Source: Pogonophryne albipinna (taxonomy: Eukaryota > Chordata > Actinopteri > Perciformes > Artedidraconidae). Taken from it: a DNA stretch of 64,000 nt. The stretch covers positions 417,501-481,500 of the forward strand of contig JAPTMU010000116.1 of assembly GCA_028583405.1 (NCBI GenBank), in the 5' to 3' direction. Numbering within the stretch: position 1 is the stretch's first letter; each line of letters begins with the position of its first letter. Shown piece by piece: positions 56,001 through 64,000 of the stretch. Position numbers and translations under genes: made by a program. The notes beneath the pieces are model-generated. The model searched no databases, was not told where the DNA came from, and saw only the letters and a program-made list of their open reading frames with translations.

Positions 56001-59000
56001 GTGAGCATCACAAGACACACCAGAAGATGCTGTTTTTCAGAGGGTCCTTAGCATTATGTCATCATTGTGTACTCGACATGTAGGCCTGGTCAGTGCTTCA
56101 GATCAGGTACACTGCCCCTCATATTGCACCTCTTTTGTCAAATGTAGTCTTACGTTTTAATATATTTGCTGCTGTTTGGCTCTCTAAAGCTCACATATGT
56201 ATTGTTATTTTGATAACTGTTTTTTAACATACAATGTTTATGTGAGAAAAAGCAAATGAATGTCAATGAATATAGCATCCTGCCATTTGAGGAACTCCTT
56301 TAGTCTTTTCATCCTTGGCCAGCAGAGTGTTTACACTTCCTTACAAAGACCAAGTTTTAATCAATCATTACCTACCTGCCTCTCCTATTCTCATTAGTCA
56401 TAACCCACCTTTATGATAGTTAAAGCAAATAATTAAGTAATAATAATACACCCCCACGTGCTTTCTTAATTCTTACACGTAGGAAGACATGTTTAACTTA
56501 CACCTTTGTTGGTTTTGAATGCTCATCAAGGGCCCTTTCTTCTTTTGTTGTCAGACCTTCTTTCTTACTGTGCGATTCTGTGATGATGAGTAACCAACTT
56601 TTATGCAATGTTACATAATATCCCTCTGTGGAGTTGTATTTTAAAACTTTTTTGTGTTCTTTCGCATGGAGTGCTGTGACTTCTTCCCTGTAAATGTAAA
56701 TGACCCACCGTTAGTTGCTGTTAAATCAGTTATAATTCTATTTGTGTGCTTTTAGTCTAGGCCAGAGGCATCATTATTGGTTTTGCTGAAATGACTGATC
56801 CATTCATGGACTTGCTACAGTCAGAATGACCAACCATCTTTTCTGTTTTGCCTTCAGGAAGTCATTAAGGAGAAGGAAAGTCAATAAGGAAAGTTATTTT
56901 CAAAGGCACATTCAGTGACATATTGTTTGACTTCTCATGGGCCTTCCTGGTGACACAGGCATTGATGTTCTATGATAGCCTATAAAACAATTAAGTTTAT
57001 ATATATATATATATATAGGGAGTCACATATACTTTAAAGGGGACCTATCATGCAAAATGCACTTTTTGATGTCTTTTATACATAAATATGTGTCCCCACT
57101 CAGTGTGTCAGGGAACTCACGCAGCGTCAGAAAATAAAACCCTCTCTCTTTTCCTCCGTACCCAAATCTCTAAAACGGAGCTGATCCAGATTTGCGTCTG
57201 ATGTGACGTAATATCAGTAATGTGGACCCACGGCACTATCAGAAAGTTGCTATCAGAAACAATGCCCGACTGTTTTGGACGTAATATGGTCGGTGTTTAC
57301 ATTAGCATCGCTAACACTCAGAGCTAACCTGTACTGGAGAGCATGTGTGTGAAGAAGCAGGAAGTAAAAAGGAACTCACCTTGTGGTATAACCGGCAAGA
57401 GAGAAAGCCTTTGAGCTCCATACTGTTTCAGAAATAATCCATGATAATCCATGATATGGCGTTTCATCACGGCAGTATTTAGTTTAGACAGTAGCTGCCG
57501 GGTCCCGCATGAGCTCAGCCCCCTCCTTTTTTATTTATTAATTTTTCTTTTTTTAAAGCTTTATACCCAAAATCAGCACTTTTGAAACAGGAAGTGAAAT
57601 AGAGGGATATGAGGCATGGCTAGAATGGGTGATCTGTTTGGTATTTTGAGCAAAACACTTCATGGACATGTTTTTTATATATTTTTATATATCTGAGACC
57701 CATGCTATAAAAATAGCATGATAGGTGCACTTTAATGTCTGCTTTTTTTTCATATTCATTCTCAACAACTTGAAGAAAATTCTCAGACACCTGAACTGAG
57801 TCGGATTTTCTTTTACAATGGTCCACTCTAATACCTACTGTAAAATAGTTTTCGCATGAAGTATTTACACTTTTTTGTTCTACTGGTAAACGGCAAGATT
57901 GATGAAAAAAAAAAACACCCATTTGGAGCAAAGCTGTACTCGTGCCATCACAATTAAATTATTCCACCCGAGATACAGTAATGGTGAAATAATACAATTT
58001 GGTATCGGGCTGAAATCCCCATGACTAGTCTAAAGCCTCATCTCAATGTGAACACGGTCAGTACTGTGGTTTACAGTAATGCATTGTATCTGAGCCATGA
58101 GAGAGCGGACAGTGTCGGAGACTGAGCCTGACAGTTTAGCGCTGTGAGACTGCTACTCTTGTTAGCATCCTGATGCCCTGCTGGCAGGACAGCGCCGTGT
58201 CGCTCAGGAGAAATGTGAAGTGTAATGAAGAAGCAGTGAATGAGGTCTGGATGTGTAGCTCCTGGCTGCTTACCACGGGAGACAGTGCTGACTTGGCAGT
58301 CTGTCCCCTCATAAGAGGCTCAAACAGTGCTGGCTTGTTTCCTTTCCTCCTCTTTCTTTGCTTCAAACTCGTTCCTGTTGCTGCTTCTTTGATCCATTGT
58401 GTTCTGCCCGGTTATTTTGCCCTAAGTGAAACACCCTGAGGTTTTGTTTTTGTTCTCCTAAGGTGTTGATAGAAACTCTCGAGAAACTTTCATGCAATCA
58501 AACAACAAGTGGACCTAGCTACCGTTTAAATCCAGCGACCCATGCACGCTTTCATCTCTCAGTGTTGACTTGAAGTAGCCGGTCTCCCTCAGCAGGATTT
58601 CTGTTGAAAGAGGGAAGGAGACAAGAAGGAGTCTCAGTGCTGCCGAGATACAGTAGGCCCATTGTTTTTAGCTTAGTCACAGCACATCAACAGAAACAAT
58701 CAATAAGAAGCTGTGGGGTTACTGGAAGATGTTAATTACCAATCAAGCAACAGCAGTTTTGCTCAGGCTGCATTCGCTGTTCATTTTTCATATTTCCCAT
58801 CCCTTGTGCCCTTTTCCTTTTGAGCCTTCTACTTCCCTAGAAAATATGGGCTGCACACTTACTGGCAGGCCAAATCTAATTTTGCAAATATTAATACCCA
58901 AATTGTATCCCTGGAAACGGATTATGGCTTATCAGATCTAAAAGGCATTCATAAATGGTTTGAAATGCGATTCAAATCAGATTCTACCTTGCGTGTTGAG

Positions 59001-60926
59001 TCTAGCCACTGCAAACAAAATGTCATTTTCTTCTTGGGCAAAAGAGAGAATTGGTGTCATCATCTCAGAAGAGTGAACGTTAGATATTGTGTTGGTGTAA
59101 AGAATTGTATGTCTCCATTCTTCATGTAGCCTGCAGCATGATGTTTTACTGTGTCCTGAAATAACTTGTATGTAACAGATGGTGAACACATTGATTTAAG
59201 TTATTTCAGGAAACACAGCTCAGGCGCAGAAAATGTAAAGGAACCAGAAGCGTTATGGGAAATCTTTGACCCTTCTTGAAGCCGATGATCAATGAGTCAA
59301 TTATTTGTTGAGAACATTGATCAGCTAATCTTTGGATCACAGATTAGTCTTTTACGTAATATTTATCAGTCAAAATTCAATTTGATGCTGTAATAATAAT
59401 ATAATGCAGCTCTAGGATATTGTGATGGGCATTGTTTTCTAACATTTTTACAGACGGTAATATACGATTAAACATAAATCAAAACTCACCTTTCAGCTTT
59501 TAATGTGTTTAAGATTATGTGATTAATATTTTGAGCATTTTCTTTGCTTTGATCATTTTAATTTGTGTATCATGGAACGCTATAAATAAATAATGTATCT
59601 TTATTATTTATCTGCGCATCAAGAAAGTAATGAATAGTCAATCAATAATGAAAATAATCTTTAGTTTAAGCTCTGCTCTAAAGTCAGATACTGCATTATA
59701 ATCTAAATTTGCACTTTGTGTTTGGTAGGATTATCTATTCAGATATTTTCTGTTGCCTACAATAAAATACTTCTAAAATGCGACTACAATACAGAATCAT
59801 GTGTACAAACTCTTGAGCCACTCTGCCTGTTTGTGTTGATAGTGCCGCCTACTACTGTATCTGCATTATGTAATATACGCATTGTACGCCAAGAATAGTG
59901 AAACCAACAATACATATCTATAAATGAAATAAGAACACTTAGCAGATCATGTGTACGAGTGATTTGTTATACAGGTTTGGTATTAAGCAGGATTATTTTT
60001 AGTGATTAAAAAATGTCCAATGTCACGACCACACAAACTTGTGAGAAGTTTTTCCTCTCAGGGAGGTTTTGGAAAGGTTACAACCTGAGACTTTGTTTCT
60101 CGGTGCCTGCTGGGACTGGGATCAGTAGAGTAATTGGTCTCTGTGTTGAAAAGTGCGGCTCTGCCTCTCTATCCAGAACTCACTGGAGATTCTCTACGCT
60201 GTCAGCACCTTCAACTAAACCAATTGGCTATTTTTAAGCAGCACCCAGTCACATACTCTGCTTACTTTTTTCGCTGCTCACCTCAAACATATTTAGCAGT
60301 TTCTATTTTTAGCGCTCTGCTTTGTCAATAAGACATTATAGCCTTATCTCAAAATACCCGAATGGAAGCAGTTTTTTCTTGCTGGTGTGTTGATGGCAGG
60401 CTCAGGTTTCAGGTCTGGGAACAGGCAGAGTGTGAGAGTGTAGCCTAACAATGTGAGCTCTGGCACTTGCAGATAATATGATGATAAAACCTCAGATGAG
60501 GCACACTAGGCTTTACAAACACACTATGGTTTTTCCTTTCAAGACCAAACGGTGTGTTTTAATAGTAAAAACTATGGAAAAAGTCCAGGTATTTAAGGTT
60601 GCCACTTAATGTTTGGTCAAGGTCTTACTTCTTACTCAGATAATAACCGATTTAAATCATAATTGTTTAAGTTTTGTGTATTATAAGATTTTTCTTGAAA
60701 GAAATTGGAAAATTATTGTTTTGATATGGAAATGTGTCTTGTCAGCAATGCTAACATATGTGAGATATTATTTGATAAATACTCGTATGACTGTGAGGAG
60801 AAGATGTGTACCTTTTTGAATTTGCTCACGCTGTTAAAAAGGGAGAATAGTGAAAAGCTCAAGATCATATCATATTTTTTCACTCCACTGACTTTGTAAC
60901 ATTTCCTTTTTTGTTGTTGTCGGCAG
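56001..60926 (+). other. nedd4l: nedd4l intron 2
   Basis: 4.9 kb. Holds a (TA)n run at 56,999-57,017 and a TTAA-flanked MITE at 57,034-57,735. No other gene is seen; short open frames here look random. Confidence 0.85.
57034..57735. mobile_element. TTAA-flanked MITE in intron 2
   Basis: TTAA at 57,034-57,037 and 57,732-57,735. Ends aggggacctatcatgcaaaa and inverted agtgcacctatcatgc. It is a different family from the MITEs at 13.9 and 35.8 kb. Confidence 0.75.
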
Positions 60927-61008
60927 CGATCCTTACGTCAAACTATCGCTGTACGTTGCGGATGAAAACAAAGAGCTAGCCCTAATCCAGACAAAAACCA
61001 TTAAAAAG
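60927..61008 (+). CDS. nedd4l: nedd4l coding exon 3
   Basis: 82 nt, acceptor cggcag, donor GTAAGT. Completes Ser, then [19 protein letters not shown] and IQTKTIKK. The [14 protein letters not shown] segment is characteristic of NEDD4L; NEDD4 has a different loop (VRVTLYDPMNG). This fixes the paralogue. DPY carries a calcium-binding aspartate. Confidence 0.95.
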
Positions 61009-62461
61009 GTAAGTCCTAAGGTAGAAATGCCTCTGTAGCATGTATTATGAGTTTCAGACCTTATCTCCTCCCACACCTGCACTACTCATTTACCGTACAG
61101 CCACTTGAATGTGGCTTTGTTTACCAACCCCAACACGACTACCACACTTCCTTCAAATCAAGGCAATCACTTAATCTTTGAGGTCGTTAACCACAGGAAG
61201 GCACCAGAAGGCAGTGCTTCCTTTTCTGCTCAGTACAGTGTTAAAGGCGAGCCCTTTTTCCCCCCAGTGGCCTATTTTGGGGAGGAAATCTATTCACAGC
61301 AGGGGGAGCTATTACTTGCTATTTGTGTAAAGTACATTCAGATGATATTTTAAGGTTAAAGTGGGCTGTGATTTCATATATTCCTTGCTCACGTTGTGGA
61401 ATGCTCTGGTCTATACGATTACAAATGTCTATAGATCACATATTGTTCTCATGTAATGCAGAATCTTATTCTACCGTATCTGTTATATAATACATGTGGG
61501 GTGCAACACTGTTATGTATCCTGACTTAGCTTCTTATATCTTTATGAATGGCTCCTTTCTTGGTTGTTTAGGTTAGCTACATGTAGCTGCCAGCCAACCC
61601 TCTGCTGCAGTCGGCAGCTCGGGCCTCCATGCAGGCACACATATGCTGCCAGTGGCCATGGTTGCCTTACTGGATATAAATAGCTGACAATGCACTGCTA
61701 TGTGGAGCAGAAAATGAAGCATCCCCGCTCGGCTCTTCCATGGGCTCTATGTGTCTTTAAGTGGGACACCTTTGATGGCATCTTTGTCATTGGAGAGTAT
61801 GGCTTGTGGCAGGATGGCATGACAAATAATGATACATGAATAGCCACGCTTGACCTACATCAGTGCCTAATGACAATTATTGATTTTTGGTATACTTTTC
61901 TGGAATTCCTCATTATTTCATCGTTGACTTTATGGCTTTTTGTCAAAGGGCAGTGGGTTCATTTGTAATTCTGCTGTCTCTGCAGTTGTTTTAACAGAGA
62001 TGTTATTTTATCGCTGCCGTAAAAAGTTGTAAAGTGTTTATTATTCAGACTTGCTTGTAAAATGAAGGCTTCATTGACATTCTAGTGTTTAAGTCATTGC
62101 AATCAACAATGGAATTGTAATGAGAAGTGTCACATAGTTCTGAGTCCAATACAATCAAATGTGTGAGGCAGAAGGAGAGTCTGTGCATCTCCTTACTGAG
62201 CTGATCCATCCAGAAAGTGGATGATAATCCTCATGGTTGTTAATCTAGGGACTAATGCCAGTCACCGGGTCATGTTAGCTACAAACCTGCTCTAACAACG
62301 TAAAAGGATTATTGACGCACAAGATTGAGCCTAATTTCTCACTTGGGATCCCTTTTTTCTCTCTAAGTTAGATATGTTTTGTAAGTCTGTTTTTGTTTTA
62401 TGTGTAACTAATAATGTTGTTACCTGTGCTTTAATAACCCTATCTTTACTTTGTTTTTCAG
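61009..62461 (+). other. nedd4l: nedd4l intron 3
   Basis: gtaagt donor, ttttcag acceptor. No gene or transposon recognised. Confidence 0.85.
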
Positions 62462-62500
62462 ACCCTCAACCCAAAATGGAACGAGGAATTCTACTTCAGA
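62462..62500 (+). CDS. nedd4l: nedd4l coding exon 4
   Basis: 39 nt encoding TLNPKWNEEFYFR, the standard NPxWNE core of C2 domains. Donor GTGAGT. FYF at the end (rather than ILF) again points to NEDD4L. Both boundaries are phase 0. Confidence 0.95.
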
Positions 62501-63452
62501 GTGAGTTCAGGTTTTAAACTCTTTGGGGCGAATTCATAAAAGGGTTGTGCTGAACAAATAAGGCAAAAGTCCAAGTGTGTAATGCAAACCGCACAGCCAA
62601 GCAAAGAGCATCTTACTGCACCTGATCAATAAGGAAAATATATATATTTTGGTGTAAAATTGGTCTCTATCTATACTAATGAATCTTTTTGCAGATACAG
62701 TCCAATTCACAAATACTAGCACTAATAGACTCACACAGTTATAAAGTCTAACAAGAGTCGATCGTAACTAAAGCACATTTATAATGGGTGTCCGCTTAGT
62801 TTAAATTATTTTGGCATGCAGTAACTGGAAGCTGTGAGTTGTGTCATGAAAAAATATATAAAAAATTGTTTTCTTAGCCTATATAAATAAATAAACAAAT
62901 CCCTTCCTCATTAGCTAAATGCACTCTGGCTCAGGCTTACTCTCACCCTTATAACGATGCATTGGCCTAGAGCACATTGATACTTTTCAAACATTGAGAC
63001 AGGGCAGATGGCGATGCAAATGAGGAGCAATTTATGGTACCATCAGTGCAGCAATCCATTCTTTTATGATTGCGCCCCTCACTGTGCTTCATTATGTGTC
63101 AGATTCCCCCTCTTCCCGGTACTCTCCACTACGATAGTCTGGCATTGCACTTGTTTACTCTAGAGTGTGTTAGAGTTGTAAGTCTTTGGTTGCAGTTTAA
63201 CTGACACTGTAATTATTCTGAGAGTACTGGACTTTGGATGTGTATGATTACTCCTCGCTATTTATGAAAGAATTATAGTTTAATCCTATGCTACATCATT
63301 TAAAGATTGACTATCTTCTAGTTAAAGTAATCACGAGTTATTGTGATTCAAAAGCAAGCACCCAGTTGCTCTCAAAGTGTTTGTATGTATCTGCTTTAGC
63401 TCTATAACCACTGGATGGCTGCTGTATAATCACCGTTTTGTTGCCAACACAG
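62501..63452 (+). other. nedd4l: nedd4l intron 4
   Basis: gtgagt donor, caacacag acceptor. Nothing else recognised. Confidence 0.85.
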
Positions 63453-63506
63453 GTGTGTCCGCAGAATCACAGGCTACTCTTTGAGGTGTTTGATGAAAAC
63501 CGATTG
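63453..63506 (+). CDS. nedd4l: nedd4l coding exon 5
   Basis: 54 nt encoding VCPQNHRLLFEVFDENRL, donor GTAAGC. HRLLFEVFDENRL is invariant in NEDD4-family C2 domains, where the aspartate binds calcium; the VCPQ start is more variable. The next exon (TRDDFLG block) lies beyond the window, so 98 codons are seen in all. Confidence 0.94.
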
Positions 63507-64000
63507 GTAAGCTTCACACTACATAACCTGTTCCCCTTCACTCCCTCTGTTGCATATATAACACATCATTTTTTAATTTCTGTTATGTTTTGACAGATTT
63601 TGATTAGATTTATTTCCAGCCACAGCAAAACCTCATGATACTTTTTAATTGTCTTCATACAATTTGTTTTCCACTTATTTTCTCTAGCATCTCGTTCCAC
63701 TTTCGTTGGTGATAATGGGGTTCTGCAGTTTAACTTCTTAATAGTTCAGTGTCAATTATGCCAATACATTTTGTTGTGTCGGAAATGAAATGGGAAGATT
63801 TCATGGGATGTTTTATTAATTAATCATAGAAATCCTTGATCCAATTGTATTGACCTTGTCTACACCCTTTGTCGTCACACGTTTTAATCTCATGAAAAAT
63901 ATTGCTAGATTTGATATCATAGGATTTCAACAACAGTTTAGGTCAGAAAACTCAATAAAACCAATACACTGCAGTACACATGTAAGAAACATGGACATAG
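63507..64000 (+). other. nedd4l: nedd4l intron 5, partial
   Basis: Starts gtaagc. Runs off the window; no further exon is recognised. Confidence 0.8.

Noticed and set aside
57660..57730. Hairpin gctataaaaatagc as a microRNA
   Set aside because: Short local palindrome at a MITE end, too small for a precursor.
56001..60926. Short frames in nedd4l intron 2 as extra exons
   Set aside because: No domain similarity to the C2 region and no suitable splice pairs; the exon 2 to 3 join is in phase without them.
53264..63506. Gene being nedd4 rather than nedd4l
   Set aside because: Exons 3 and 4 carry [11 protein letters not shown] and WNEEFYFR, which are NEDD4L-type.

Overview
This window is nuclear DNA from a ray-finned fish, probably a percomorph teleost. 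The evidence is a split host gene with vertebrate splice sites (5' end of nedd4l), the terminal codons of mib1, and a transposon mix typical of teleosts: many hAT elements with 8-bp target duplications, L2-type LINEs with (ATT)n or TTGAT-type tails, a chromodomain Ty3/Gypsy element, a DIRS element, and TTAA-flanked MITEs. About 80 percent of the first 50 kb is mobile DNA inserted into other mobile DNA.

Layout. 1-910: a 177-bp tandem repeat ending in a PHD-finger exon fragment. 1.3-4.3 kb: LINE and hAT debris and an unclassified repeat (family X). 4,988-18,102: a block bounded by a complete hAT element on the left and the right half of the same hAT on the right, with TCCTATAT on both outer sides. 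Inside it lie an intact single-exon gene for a 2,020-residue coiled-coil protein (7,584-13,646, +), built mostly of 18 near-identical 84/86-residue repeats, and, facing it, the last 34 codons and 3' UTR of mib1 (-). I read the block as a possible composite (macro) hAT transposon that carried a genomic segment. 18,111-27,200: family X again, split by a nest of insertions (LINE, SANT-like fragment, Harbinger-like MITE, hAT, L2 LINE).

27,930-41,498: one chromodomain Gypsy element on the minus strand, with GAAAG duplications at both outer ends. Its pol is split by a 1.8-kb hAT. Its 5' LTR is split by a 6.3-kb nest (TIR element, then hAT, then a TTAA MITE and a 3.7-kb palindromic element whose arms each carry a THAP-like ORF). 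The Gypsy element itself interrupts a hAT-transposase-like C-terminal coding segment. 42,222-49,889: a DIRS element on the minus strand (tyrosine recombinase, RT/RNase H, inverted termini and an internal complementary region), holding two further hAT-type insertions.

49.9-52.6 kb is AT-rich intergenic DNA. From about 52.6 kb a CCAAT-rich promoter region leads into nedd4l on the plus strand. Its first five coding exons (98 codons, start of the C2 domain) are spread over 53,264-63,506, and the gene continues beyond the window. The only clear host genes are nedd4l, the coiled-coil gene and the mib1 remnant; everything else recognised is mobile or repeat DNA, nearly all of it degenerate.
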